Part shown: one piece after another, positions 36,754-46,208 of the stretch | How positions within the stretch are numbered: the stretch's first letter is position 1 | How the letters are laid out: every line of letters begins with the position of its first letter | Assembly (NCBI GenBank): GCA_028282885.1 | Contig: JANQGX010000058.1 | Coordinates: 1-64,000, forward strand | Reading direction: 5' to 3' | Origin: SAR324 cluster bacterium | GTDB lineage: Bacteria; SAR324; XYD2-FULL-50-16 | Length of the DNA stretch: 64,000 nucleotides | Notes under the pieces: model-generated | The model's input: the letters and a program-made list of their open reading frames with translations, nothing else | What the model was told of the DNA's origin: nothing | Database searches by the model: none | Translations under genes and position numbers: made by a program

Positions 36754-37857
36754 ATGTTTGATCGCAGATTAATTGAAGATTTCGACTGGATATTGCTCCT
36801 CACCACGGTAGTCATTTCCATTATCGGGTTTGTTGCAATCTATTCGGCTTCATACAGCTACGGAACAGAAACACCCTATTTTAAACGGCAGGTACTTTGG
36901 TTTTTTATCAGCCTGGGTGCAATGTTTGTTGTCACCATGATCGACTACAGGTTGCTTCAGCGATTTTCCCTGTTGCTGCACCTGATGATGATAGCTTTTT
37001 TAATTGCAGTTCTCATATATGGTACGGGCGGACCGGGTTCAAACGTCCGCAGTTGGTTAAAAATCGGCCCCCTGTTTTTTCAACCTTCGGAATTTGTCAA
37101 ATTCAGTCTAATTCTCTATCTTGCTCATTATTTTAGTGATTCCAGAAGAGTTGGAGATCTTGGTGTAAAGGAGATTATCTGGCCCGCGGTAGTAACACTT
37201 GCACCCTTTCTGCTGATACTCAAACAACCGGACCTGGGAACTGCCGGAACTCTCCTCTTTATATTCATTCCTGTCATTTTCCTTGTAGGAATACGCTATA
37301 AGCTGATTTTGATTTCAATGGGTCTTGCGGTTGTTTCAATCCCCTTTGTCTGGATATTTCTGTTGAAACAATACCAGCGCGATCGAATCATAACACTGAT
37401 AAATCCCGAGATGGATCCCTTGGGGCAGGGGTATCAGATTATTCAATCGAAAATAGCTGTTGGAAGCGGTCAATTATGGGGAAAAGGATATTTGCAGGGA
37501 ACTCAGGCGCAACTGAACTTTCTGCCGGCTCGACACACCGATTTCATCTTTTCAGTATTTACGGAAGAGTGGGGTTTCGTCGGAGGCGTGATCCTGGTGT
37601 TACTTTACGTATTTCTGATCTTATGGTGCCTGAAATACGTGGGAAAAACCAAGGACCGCTCGGGATCGATCCTGACTCTTGGAGTGACTGCTGTGATTAC
37701 TTCACAAGTGATTATTAATATCGGAATGGTAATCGGTTTGCTGCCAATCGTTGGGATTCCCCTTCCATTTATGAGTTATGGTGGCTCATCAATGCTGTCT
37801 CACATGATAGGCATCGGACTGGTCTTAAACGTGAGAATGAGGCGGTACGATATTTGA
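36754..37857 (+). CDS. rodA: Rod-shape-determining protein RodA
   Basis: RodA is the SEDS-family glycosyltransferase that polymerises peptidoglycan during cell elongation. The 367-residue protein has about ten hydrophobic segments, with family motifs GPGSNVRSWLKIGPLFFQPSEFVKF, LKQPDLGTAGTLLF, the GQGYQIIQSKIAVGSGQLWGKG loop, LPARHTDFIFSVFTEEWGFVGG and PLPFMSYGGSSMLSHM at the C-terminus. The start ATG directly follows the rfaE2 stop. No mreBCD or pbpA genes are nearby. Its stop abuts the stop of the convergent gene with no bases between. Confidence 0.95.
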   Translation: MFDRRLIEDFDWILLLTTVVISIIGFVAIYSASYSYGTETPYFKRQVLWFFISLGAMFVVTMIDYRLLQRFSLLLHLMMIAFLIAVLIYGTGGPGSNVRSWLKIGPLFFQPSEFVKFSLILYLAHYFSDSRRVGDLGVKEIIWPAVVTLAPFLLILKQPDLGTAGTLLFIFIPVIFLVGIRYKLILISMGLAVVSIPFVWIFLLKQYQRDRIITLINPEMDPLGQGYQIIQSKIAVGSGQLWGKGYLQGTQAQLNFLPARHTDFIFSVFTEEWGFVGGVILVLLYVFLILWCLKYVGKTKDRSGSILTLGVTAVITSQVIINIGMVIGLLPIVGIPLPFMSYGGSSMLSHMIGIGLVLNVRMRRYDI

Positions 37858-38394
37858 CTAGCTTTCAAACCGTTTGGGATCTAGGTTGTTAAAGACCTTC
37901 ACCAGTTTGTCCAGGCTTGATTTAGCCTTCTTCTCCCGGTTTTTAATTCGGAACAATTCACCTATATCATTGGCAGGAAGCGGATTCTTTTGCTTTTTTC
38001 TGTTACTTCTGATCTGTTGCCGAATGCGACGTAATCTCTCTTTCTGGATTTGATTCTCGGGGTTGGGGGCAGCAAATTCTGCCAGTTTATGGCGGGTGAT
38101 AAACTCATCTTCGAAATCTTTTATCAGTTTCCTGTAAACGACTTCCTTAATGCCATCCTCCAGGATTAATCGGTTTCCCTTTTTCAATTCTTCCAGATAC
38201 AGATTGAATGAGGACCATGATGTGTGAGTCTTAATTTCTGCAGCCATCGCGGAAAGAGTGGATTTGTATTTGTCGTATAAGACATGTTTTACTGTATCAG
38301 CAGAGGGATCGGAGTGATTTATCACTTTGAGAAGTTTTCCCAGTTGCCCTGCCAGTGTGTTTATTGCTTCAAAATAACGGTTAAGATTGTTCAT
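37858..38394 (-). CDS. Hypothetical basic helical protein, 178 aa
   Basis: The product is not recognised. It is 178 residues, soluble, strongly helical and basic in the C-terminal third (QKERLRRIRQQIRSNRKKQK), which suggests a nucleic-acid or ribosome contact, though this is speculative. The N-terminal ~110 residues contain a regular heptad-like pattern. Its stop codon (37858-37860) directly abuts the rodA stop (37855-37857), so the two transcripts must overlap beyond their stops. The upstream 309 bases are noncoding. Confidence 0.65.
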   Translation of the reverse strand: MNNLNRYFEAINTLAGQLGKLLKVINHSDPSADTVKHVLYDKYKSTLSAMAAEIKTHTSWSSFNLYLEELKKGNRLILEDGIKEVVYRKLIKDFEDEFITRHKLAEFAAPNPENQIQKERLRRIRQQIRSNRKKQKNPLPANDIGELFRIKNREKKAKSSLDKLVKVFNNLDPKRFES

Positions 38395-38703
38395 GAAAGC
38401 CTAATCAGCGATTCGAATTGAAAGAAGGGAGCTCCATTGCCAGCCTTGGTTTATTCTATTTGGATCCTCTTTTTTGGTAAAGCAGGTATTGAACCACTTT
38501 TCAGGATCGATAGATTTCAAGTTATTTTCAGATGGAATAATCTCTTAGTCTCAAAATGCAGAAATAAGAAATAAATAATAGCGATTTCCATTTGGAAAAA
38601 TAAAATAATTTTTCTGTTCATTTTTAATTGAATGGGGTAAATAATTAACATAAATACTTCATAAGGAGAATTGAATCGAACCCACTTAAAAATAGGAGAT
38701 TGA
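38395..38703. other. AT-rich divergent intergenic region
   Basis: This 309-base spacer lies between two divergent unknown genes. Its central part (38530-38660) is very AT-rich. Near the 38704 start there is a partial repeat of the ribosome-site region: AAGGAGAATTGAAT and later AGGAGATTGAAT. The second is correctly spaced for ATG 38704. Promoters for both flanking genes are expected but were not pinned down. Confidence 0.5.
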
Positions 38704-38988
38704 ATGGCTAAAGAATCACGTCGAGGTCCTAAAAAAGGCAAGCGGCTAACATCTGAACTGCAATCCGAAATGGTTTTAAAAGCTTTATATTCAAAGAAAT
38801 CGCTGCAGGACATTTTGAATGGATACAAAAAAGACGGGTATAATATTAAGAAAGAAACAGAAGACCAGTTAATGCACCTTGGGTCTCTTGAAATTGGATT
38901 TATGTTGGCAAATCAGTCTATCCTGGAATCTTTAAAAGAGGATGCACTGAAGATCATCATTGATGAGCTCCCAAAACTGAAAAAATAG
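38704..38988 (+). CDS. Small hypothetical protein, 94 aa
   Basis: No family is recognised. The protein is 94 residues, with a very basic N-terminus (KESRRGPKKGKRLTSELQ) and a helical C-terminal part (LGSLEIGFMLANQSILESL). The basic head suggests DNA or RNA contact, by inference only. The ATG has a good GGAG site (38695-38698). It is a monocistronic gene in a region of low coding density. Confidence 0.6.
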   Translation: MAKESRRGPKKGKRLTSELQSEMVLKALYSKKSLQDILNGYKKDGYNIKKETEDQLMHLGSLEIGFMLANQSILESLKEDALKIIIDELPKLKK

Positions 38989-39229
38989 TTCCTAACCATC
39001 TTCATGTCGATTCAACAGGGGAATTCAGGATTAACCAATCCTTATTCCCCTTTGATATCAATCGTGCAGATGTTATTGTTATAATAACTATTTGCTTGCC
39101 TGAAAAATCTATCGTTGATAAACTCCTTTTAAGATTTTTTTCTTAACATAGGAACAGTTTGAGAAAGGGAAGAAAAACAATGACTCTCCGATTCCCGAAC
39201 TGTATTGTTAATCTTTCCACGGAGATAAG

Positions 39230-40015
39230 TTGGAAGATCCTTCGAGTCATTCATTAATTAGCCTGCTAAAAAAACACATATTCAAGAAAAAAGAGAAACA
39301 GCCCTTCCCGGAAAAAGATTCAAGTGAAATAGAGGTTATCAACAACCTTGATGACTATTTTGACGCCACTATCAGAGAGGTCATGGTTCCCAGGACAGAT
39401 ATGGAAACCATAGAAAAAAACGCCTTTCTGGACCAAGCCATCCAAATCTTCCACAAAACAGGCCATTCCCGCCTACCCGTTCAAGAGGATCTCAGAGATA
39501 ATATTGTTGGTATTCTGTATGCCATTGACATTTTCGGATACCTGGACAGATACAAAGAGGTGAAGGTCTCCCAGGTCATGAGGAAACCGTTATTTGTATC
39601 CTACAGTCAGAAAATCCATCAGATGCTCTCCGATTTTCGCAAAGAGCGTGTTCAAATGGCAATAGTTGTAGATGAACACGGGGGTGTAGACGGTTTGGTA
39701 ACACTGGAAGATGTCATCGAAGAACTGGTGGGGGATATACCTGACGAATTTAATAAAAACGTCGATCCCAGCTATAAACCCATGGGCGACGGCATGATCC
39801 TGATGGATGCCAATTACCCCCTTAGCCAATTCAATGAACTGTATAACAAACGTTACCAGAAAGAGGGGATAGAAACCATTGGTGGATATGTCTGTCATCG
39901 AACCGGCAAAATTCCGGCCAAGGGAGAAAAGATAAAGCTGGACAATCTTCAGTTGATTGTAGATGAAAGTGATGATCGCAGACTTGAAAAACTTCTGATA
40001 TCAGCTCCTCAGTAA
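39230..40015 (+). CDS. CorC/HlyC-type CBS-domain protein
   Basis: This 261-residue cytosolic protein has the CorC layout: an N-terminal ~40-residue charged region, a tandem CBS pair beginning REVMVPRTDMETIEKNA (about 48-65) and ending DEHGGVDGLVTLEDVIEELVGDI (about 142-164), then a CorC_HlyC domain (YPLSQFNELYNKRYQ ... GYVCHRTGKIPAKGEKI). It lacks the DUF21 membrane domain, so it is the soluble type implicated in Mg2+/Co2+ efflux or in cell-envelope maintenance (CorC/YbeX). The start is TTG 39230, five bases after GGAG (39221-39224). No ybeY or lnt adjoins it. Confidence 0.9.
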   Translation: MEDPSSHSLISLLKKHIFKKKEKQPFPEKDSSEIEVINNLDDYFDATIREVMVPRTDMETIEKNAFLDQAIQIFHKTGHSRLPVQEDLRDNIVGILYAIDIFGYLDRYKEVKVSQVMRKPLFVSYSQKIHQMLSDFRKERVQMAIVVDEHGGVDGLVTLEDVIEELVGDIPDEFNKNVDPSYKPMGDGMILMDANYPLSQFNELYNKRYQKEGIETIGGYVCHRTGKIPAKGEKIKLDNLQLIVDESDDRRLEKLLISAPQ

Positions 40016-40110
40016 TGAACAGTTGGTGTCCTCCGTTAACATGCTCCGATTTCCGGGGCCATTCAACCAGGATTTTATACCTTCCTCCCGGAGATTCAAA
40101 TTGAAGCTGA

Positions 40111-42870
40111 ATGAATTTTAAAATTAGATTATCAGCAGCAAATTTAATGGGAGATCAAACCACTTTTCACCGAGCAGTATCAATCGGAGCACTTCCCTTA
40201 ACTATCTTTCTCTTGTTGTTTACTCCCGCAATCTCCTGTTTCGCCCTGGATCAATATCTCATTCAAGGCAGCTATAGCCGGGATAGATCTTTCTTTGAGG
40301 GGCAACTCACCATTAAGTCCACCCTTGCCGATTCGAACGAGCTTTATATTCATCTTCCGCCAGCTTGGTATGAAAAATCGGATTGGCGGAACAATTATAC
40401 TTATCAAGATTCGGATGGGATAATTCACGAGTTTAAAAGGGCCGATCTGGATGAGTTGAGGGGGTATACCCGGAAGAATCCGCATCTGCCAAAAAAGATG
40501 AAGATAAAGTCATTATCAATCAATCAACAACAGGCTGTCTTTATTAAAACCGATAATCCAGCGCTGGCACCCGGCAGAAACAACATCAATTCGCTGTTAC
40601 ATGTTGACTTGAAGCCGTTAAAGTTGGCTGTAGGAACGAAAGTTGACATCATCATCCACTTCGGGACCACTGTGCGTGCTGTCGCTTCCAATCAGAATCT
40701 GATTCTATGGGACTACTCTCCAAGACTGGTGAACAAAATCGAGAAAGTTTGGGACTTTGGTGATTTTTATTCAAGCCCAAAGGCCTTTGAGTATCAAATC
40801 ACATTTACTGATAAGCCGTACCCGGATAGTGAGGAGATATTCGAATTTCGACATATCGGTAACAAATCCGTCAGCTTCTCCAGGCAACGATCGGTCGAGT
40901 TCGATGATTTTACTCTGACACCGGATGAACACCTTTCAGACGATGTTGCGATACATGGTAAGATTGTGCGTAGGGTGATCGATTTTTTAATCTCTGATCA
41001 ATGGCTTAAGAAGGGTAACGATAAATTACACGTGCTCATCTGGGACGGATCCTTGGGTGTTTCAGGAAATGTTATCCTGCTGCCCAAAAAACTATTCCGG
41101 TATCACTGGATCTATCACAAAACATTCGAGAGCCTTTTAATTAAAGCTTTTATCCTGTCAAATCTGCAACAACGCTATTATCTCAACTCGACCGAGTATC
41201 CATGGTTGATTCCGGCAATATATGCTGAGGTGATAAGATCCTATTTCTTCAACGAGTATAAAAACGATACGCGATTTTTCCCCTGGCCCAACTGGTTGAA
41301 TCCGGATTTTTTTCTTGAAAATTCGTCAAAGCATTGGATCTCCAGAAAGGATGATCGACACCTGGTTTCCGCCGAAGCCCCAATCTACTTGAGAAAGAGG
41401 ACGGGAATTTACCACCCCTATTATGAGAAAGGATTCCATTTCCTGCGAATGACCAAAATTAATGTGGCCGACTTTGGCAAGGAGATGTATCCCGATTTAA
41501 AAAATCTGATCAATCCGGCACCGGATAATCCTGAAATATTGGATGATGACTATTTGTATCAACAACTCAAGTTCAATAGTGAAAATATTGAATGGGCAGA
41601 ATTATGGTTATCGGTAACAGGATCAGTGGATTATCATTTGAGGTCTGTTGAGATTAAAGAGTTAAATGGGAGATACACTGTCGATCTGCAAATTGACAAT
41701 CATGGCAACATCAGTCCTGCCTACGAAGTTGGTTTTTTCTTTAAGGAAGGAGAAATAACAAAGACCATATTGACAGGGGCAGGATCATATCAATTCCTTT
41801 TTTCCGAGTCTCCGGAGGAAATTCAAATCGATCCCCGGCTTTATCTCCTGGAGGATAAGCTGTTGAATAATTCATGGCGGCTACCTTATCAAATCAGGCC
41901 TATCTGGGATTTTCCATCTCCTGAAAAATGGATTTTGACGTTTTCACCGGTCATCGGTGGCAATACCTTCAACAGCAACCTTATCGGGTTAAGTATCAAC
42001 CTCAGTCATCTCAGCAATACCGAAATCACGATCGATGCCTGGCGAAGTGATAGCTCGGAAAAGGTACTCTGGGAGAGTTCAATCACCAAGCTTGGTGTTC
42101 CCTGGACTGGCAGCGAAATGTATTTAAAAATCAGTGAACTAAATGCATCGTACGCGAAATCTTTCGGGTTTTATCAGTATTTCAAGGCGATTCATCCGGA
42201 GCTGGGATTTGGGATCGTTGTTTCCGATGAGAAACTGGATGAGCTTGAGGAAGAGACACTGGACCCGGAAGAAAACGTTTGGCACCAAATAAGCAGCCGT
42301 TTCCTGTTTCCTGTCTATAATGGCTCTTTTTTGACCTGCAATTTCGATACTTCGGCAGGATACGGAATCAATATCAAAGACGATTCCTTTGAGTTTCACA
42401 GACAAAGCATCAAACAGATCACAAAACTGGATCTGGGAAACTATAAATTTCATGCAAATTTATCCGGAAGGTACAGCTATGGAACAACACCGTTACAGAA
42501 GAAGTTTCCGATGGGCGGTCCTGAAGCTTTGCCGGGTTTTCCAAGAACAACCGATTTATTGTTTGATCAAAGAAGAATCTTCGAGTTTGGCAGCAGACTG
42601 CCTCCTGTCTTGACACATAGTAATCTTAACCTGATGCAGTTGGCCTGGATCGAAAGAGTTGACACCTCACTGATCTTTCATTGGGGAGAAGGTGTTCGGT
42701 ATGCACAAAACAGTACCGAACGCTTCAGGGACGTGGAACTACGATTCAGTATTTTTGCGGAATGGCTGAACATGTACCTCGGTGAAGGCGTATTCTCAAT
42801 AGCCCAGCCACTCGGTCATGAAGAATACAAAGATTACAGGATAATTCTCTTCTCCAATTGGGTATTTTGA
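40111..42870 (+). CDS. Outer-membrane protein: M1-protease-like region fused to Omp85-like barrel
   Basis: This is a 919-residue exported protein. A signal peptide lies in residues ~20-46 (ALPLTIFLLLFTPAISCFA). Residues ~60-610 look like the non-catalytic and catalytic modules of M1 aminopeptidases: an N-terminal beta region, a helical core around 330-390 (LLIKAFILSNLQQRYY, YPWLIPAIYAEVI) where the family has HExxH and a second Glu, and a post-protease beta domain with a typical VDP-like turn (EEIQIDPRLYLLED). The HExxH zinc motif is absent. The last ~270 residues form barrel-like strands; FPMGGPEALPGF (799-810) resembles the Omp85/BamA GG...RGF signature, and the protein ends in Phe. It may be a secretion or surface-assembly factor; no close family was recognised. 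Confidence 0.75.
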   Translation: MNFKIRLSAANLMGDQTTFHRAVSIGALPLTIFLLLFTPAISCFALDQYLIQGSYSRDRSFFEGQLTIKSTLADSNELYIHLPPAWYEKSDWRNNYTYQDSDGIIHEFKRADLDELRGYTRKNPHLPKKMKIKSLSINQQQAVFIKTDNPALAPGRNNINSLLHVDLKPLKLAVGTKVDIIIHFGTTVRAVASNQNLILWDYSPRLVNKIEKVWDFGDFYSSPKAFEYQITFTDKPYPDSEEIFEFRHIGNKSVSFSRQRSVEFDDFTLTPDEHLSDDVAIHGKIVRRVIDFLISDQWLKKGNDKLHVLIWDGSLGVSGNVILLPKKLFRYHWIYHKTFESLLIKAFILSNLQQRYYLNSTEYPWLIPAIYAEVIRSYFFNEYKNDTRFFPWPNWLNPDFFLENSSKHWISRKDDRHLVSAEAPIYLRKRTGIYHPYYEKGFHFLRMTKINVADFGKEMYPDLKNLINPAPDNPEILDDDYLYQQLKFNSENIEWAELWLSVTGSVDYHLRSVEIKELNGRYTVDLQIDNHGNISPAYEVGFFFKEGEITKTILTGAGSYQFLFSESPEEIQIDPRLYLLEDKLLNNSWRLPYQIRPIWDFPSPEKWILTFSPVIGGNTFNSNLIGLSINLSHLSNTEITIDAWRSDSSEKVLWESSITKLGVPWTGSEMYLKISELNASYAKSFGFYQYFKAIHPELGFGIVVSDEKLDELEEETLDPEENVWHQISSRFLFPVYNGSFLTCNFDTSAGYGINIKDDSFEFHRQSIKQITKLDLGNYKFHANLSGRYSYGTTPLQKKFPMGGPEALPGFPRTTDLLFDQRRIFEFGSRLPPVLTHSNLNLMQLAWIERVDTSLIFHWGEGVRYAQNSTERFRDVELRFSIFAEWLNMYLGEGVFSIAQPLGHEEYKDYRIILFSNWVF

Positions 42871-42940
42871 AGAATATCCCCGAATTTACTTTTGGTTACT
42901 CTCACTCTGTATTACAGCAGTGTCTCATTCCATCCCCCTG

Positions 42941-43735
42941 TCAGACAGTCGAGTTCAATATACCGGAGAAAGCAGACAGCGATTTGGGTGAGATTTCAAA
43001 TCGTTTTACCAGATAGCTGTTTAGCAAACGTGCCAGAGACTTCGTAAATTCGCTTGGTAAATCGTCGAAGGAATCAAGGTAGGAGTCCGCAGATTCGAAT
43101 AACCAGATAATTTTAAGCATAGCCGCTGAAAGTGTCCCGGTCTGGTATGACACCTGGTAGCAGTCTTTGCAGATGATTGCTCCTGAATCATAATCCAGAT
43201 AATATTCCTGTTTTCTGAACACAGGCTTTTGATCAGGATTCATTTTCCAACTGCTTTTGTCGCACTGATGGCAACAAGATATATCAAGCTGGTAACCTCC
43301 GGACTTCAGGATATTCCACAATACCCATGCGATAATAGAGAATTGGGTTTCACTCTTCCGGTTGTAGCGTTGATATTCATCCAGCAGATCGAAAAACTCG
43401 TCTGAAGGCAGGCCAGGTTTTGATATTTTACTTACTATTTCAATTAAATAACTATGAAACACAAATCGTTCGTAAGCAAACTGCTCACTGGAAAATCCCT
43501 TTTTCCCTGATGTATTCAGGATATTGACAAAATCCCTGTTCTCGGTTTTCTTGTATTCCATTTCAATCAGTTCACCCGGCTGAAATGGGAAACTGGTAGA
43601 TTTGGCGATTTTCCTCCCCCCATACACTACCGCGGCCAACTTTCCATTTCGTCTTGAAAGGAAATTAATGATCAAGTCCGAGTCTCGATAGGGGACAATT
43701 GTCAGCACATAAACCTGATCTTTGAACACCTCCAT
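42941..43735 (-). CDS. recO: DNA repair protein RecO
   Basis: RecO helps load RecA onto SSB-coated single-stranded DNA with RecR. The 264-residue protein has the N-terminal OB-type start VYVLTIVPYRDSDLIINFLS, the conserved GKLAAVVYGGRK, and a zinc-finger region: CCHQCDKSS ... GAIICKDCYQV. Length and layout fit the family. It follows the hydrolase gene by 10 bases, and together they form a two-gene minus-strand operon. Confidence 0.9.
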   Translation of the reverse strand: MEVFKDQVYVLTIVPYRDSDLIINFLSRRNGKLAAVVYGGRKIAKSTSFPFQPGELIEMEYKKTENRDFVNILNTSGKKGFSSEQFAYERFVFHSYLIEIVSKISKPGLPSDEFFDLLDEYQRYNRKSETQFSIIAWVLWNILKSGGYQLDISCCHQCDKSSWKMNPDQKPVFRKQEYYLDYDSGAIICKDCYQVSYQTGTLSAAMLKIIWLFESADSYLDSFDDLPSEFTKSLARLLNSYLVKRFEISPKSLSAFSGILNSTV

Positions 43736-43745
43736 TGCGCCCGCT

Positions 43746-44357
43746 CTATTGGTTCTTCAAAATACCGGAAAGCGTTTTCTCAAACTCCGCTGTTTTGCCC
43801 GAATAGAAATGATCTGCGCCCTGGACGACATCAAGCCTGATGTCGGACTTCCAATGGGTCATCTGGTCTGATAGGGAATCAATTGAAGCAAATTCATCCC
43901 GATCTCCAACGATTATGCCGGATAGAGATGCAATTAACGCGTGCTTCGCAAAGGGGATGAAATCAACAGGTGGTGAGACAAAAATAACCCTGTCAGTGAC
44001 CTGATTTTGTGTCACATAATTGTAGATCACCCAGGACCCGAATGAATACCCAATCAGATCAATTGAGGTTTTACCTTCACTCTCCAGAAAGATTATCGCA
44101 GCGTTTAGATCGGTCTGTTCACCCACACCGTTATCGTACGCTCCTGAGCTTCCACCAACGCCCCTGAAATTGAACTTCAGGGTTGAATATCCCAATTCCG
44201 AATAGATCCCGGCTATTGATTGGACGATATTATTGTGCATGTCACCGCCATAGAGAGAGTGAGGATGAGTGATGATTGCTGCTTTTTCAGAACCGGAGTC
44301 AACCATCACACCTTCCAGTGAGATATCTCCGTTTTCAATCCGGACATTTTTTTTCAT
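43746..44357 (-). CDS. Alpha/beta hydrolase, KFNFRGVGxSxG type
   Basis: The 203-residue cytosolic protein is an alpha/beta hydrolase of the dienelactone-hydrolase/YtxM-like group. Features: ITHPHSLYGGDMHN near the N-terminus, LKFNFRGVGGSSGAYD, the nucleophile elbow GYSFGS (about 112-117), GDRDEFAS with the likely catalytic Asp, and GADHFYSGK with the likely catalytic His near 183. This compact form is common in proteobacteria; its substrate is not known. It is upstream of and coupled to recO. Confidence 0.85.
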   Translation of the reverse strand: MKKNVRIENGDISLEGVMVDSGSEKAAIITHPHSLYGGDMHNNIVQSIAGIYSELGYSTLKFNFRGVGGSSGAYDNGVGEQTDLNAAIIFLESEGKTSIDLIGYSFGSWVIYNYVTQNQVTDRVIFVSPPVDFIPFAKHALIASLSGIIVGDRDEFASIDSLSDQMTHWKSDIRLDVVQGADHFYSGKTAEFEKTLSGILKNQ

Positions 44358-44810
44358 GATAGTGTTGAGTTAATTAGGTGATATTTAATTATTTGTAGTC
44401 CTTTTTAGATTTCAGCTCACTGTACCTTATTTTGTTAGATTGACAAGATTATCATCGTCAAAGAAAATACGATTTTCTATTTTGTCAGTTATAAGCATGA
44501 CGTAATACATAAATGCGGATTAACTGATCGAACAGGGAAATCGACAAGTAACTTTCACTGTTAATCAGGTAAGTGACATAACAATGGTTGCAGTTTCAAT
44601 TGTAAAAAAATCAAGAACAGAGTAGGTTTATTCACCGGGTTAAATCAAGATTAGTCCAATCGTTCTGCCAACGCAATACAGCAAGGCATGTCTTTGATAA
44701 ATAATTTAGAAGGACAGCCCTGTTGAACTGCCGGCTTGAAAAAGACACCCCCAAAGGGGCGAATCAAAAACCTGCTGAAATAAATGATCCTCGATTATTG
44801 GTTTAGTTAA
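44358..44810. other. 453-base intergenic region
   Basis: This is the longest gene-free stretch of the window, between divergent hydrolase and unknown genes. It is AT-rich in the left half. A small stem CCCC(CAAA)GGGG lies near 44749-44759, and TTGACA occurs at 44440-44445 without a good -10. No coding sequence or known riboswitch was recognised. It holds promoters for both flanking transcripts at least. Confidence 0.5.
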
Positions 44811-46115
44811 ATGGTTAAACTGAATACCCTTTTCAAGAAAAAAGACCAGGAAAACAAACTGAAGGCTTTTCAGGATAGCCTGCGGAGCAAGACCGGAGAC
44901 GTGCTCCAGCAGGACTTAAAAAGACAGAGCCAATTCATCAAGAAAGAGATGCAGGAGATGCAGAAGATGTTTCCCGGTTCTCCTCAATTTCTTGGCAGGG
45001 CAGAGTATACGGTAAAGAAAAGAAAACTTGGATTTGTCAAAATCAAGTACCCGGATATCACTGAATTGCGTGAGCAGGTAAACCGGTTTGCAGAGAAACA
45101 GGAAATATCGGATCCCAGGCAACAGATCAGAAAACTGTTAAAACGATATCCCGCCTATCCTGATTTAAGGGCCCTCAACGGAATTCAAATATTCAACGAT
45201 GCTTCTCAAAGCGGTCTGGATGCAAAAAAGATCAAAGTTGTTCAGGGTTCTCTGAGGGAAGTTGCCAGAGCTATATTTAACGGTGGCTATAACCTGTTTG
45301 TAATGAATTGGTTCATTAAAATATACGTTCGTTATGTTGATGCCTTACGTGATAAGTATCTGCATGAATACAACAGCACCAGGAACCATTTCTCCAATGA
45401 AATCAGAAAACTATCAAAGGACATCCATCGAAAACATCTTCAATTGACATTGATGGCCAATATCAAAAATAAACTGACCGGCCTACAGATGTTAAATGCT
45501 AAACTCAAAAACTCTGTCTATACCATCTCAAGTATCACCCCAAATGAAGCAAAAATGGCCAGCATGGCCATAAAAAATGAAGATGGCTCAAGGAAAATCG
45601 GCGATGGCGGAAAAACAGCGTCCAATATAATCTCCGTCATCATGACCATAAACATGTTGCTGGCGAGGATTCCCATACTGAATGATCTGGTCAAAAAATA
45701 TCAGAGTAGTATACTGAATGTTAACAGGGACATCGTACTGCAGAAGATCATGGTCAACAATATCCAGAGGGTCACTGAGTTTCAATTGTCCATGGCTTCG
45801 GGCGATATTACCCAGACCCATGATATTGCCAACAAAATGTTCCTCGATTGTCTGGACATCAGTAAACAGTACCTGGAAACTGGCATCTTAACCCGTCAGC
45901 ATGAAGTGGATCCTTTGTTAAAGGCTGTCTGGATTGCCAAAGAATCCAAAGGACTGTTCAAAGCCGAAGAGTACAAGAGAATGCTGGATCACGCATTGAA
46001 AATCCTGGAAATGATCTTTAGCAAAAGAGTACAGGTTAAGAGCGCACACGAGATGGCGAGGGGTCTTCAGGATGATATTCATTTTATCATGATTGAAGAA
46101 GGTTGGATGAAATAA
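44811..46115 (+). CDS. Hypothetical helical protein, 434 aa
   Basis: No family is recognised. The protein is 434 residues, soluble, basic and almost wholly helical by eye, with long amphipathic stretches (LQQDLKRQSQFIKKEMQEM). A segment around residues 262-290 (KTASNIISVIMTINMLLARI) is hydrophobic enough to be buried or weakly membrane-associated. Nothing suggests an enzyme. It is followed by a U32-like gene 93 bases on and may share its transcript. It could be a structural protein restricted to this lineage. Confidence 0.7.
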   Translation: MVKLNTLFKKKDQENKLKAFQDSLRSKTGDVLQQDLKRQSQFIKKEMQEMQKMFPGSPQFLGRAEYTVKKRKLGFVKIKYPDITELREQVNRFAEKQEISDPRQQIRKLLKRYPAYPDLRALNGIQIFNDASQSGLDAKKIKVVQGSLREVARAIFNGGYNLFVMNWFIKIYVRYVDALRDKYLHEYNSTRNHFSNEIRKLSKDIHRKHLQLTLMANIKNKLTGLQMLNAKLKNSVYTISSITPNEAKMASMAIKNEDGSRKIGDGGKTASNIISVIMTINMLLARIPILNDLVKKYQSSILNVNRDIVLQKIMVNNIQRVTEFQLSMASGDITQTHDIANKMFLDCLDISKQYLETGILTRQHEVDPLLKAVWIAKESKGLFKAEEYKRMLDHALKILEMIFSKRVQVKSAHEMARGLQDDIHFIMIEEGWMK

Positions 46116-46208
46116 CAATAGTGCTTACCTTGAGTTTTCCTGCTTTATCCCGATCCTGTTTTCATCATCAAAGAAATTAAATAATCCAGAACATTCATAT
46201 CCCTTTAA

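Noticed and set aside
38671-38703. Possible ten-residue leader peptide (TTG ... TGA) just before the 94-residue gene
   Set aside because: The AAGGAG site is only two bases from the TTG, too close for normal initiation, and there is no amino-acid bias like an attenuator leader.
44740-44790. Small hairpin and A-rich tail as a riboswitch
   Set aside because: The stem is only four base pairs, and no known riboswitch consensus fits; it is 50-70 bases from an unknown gene.
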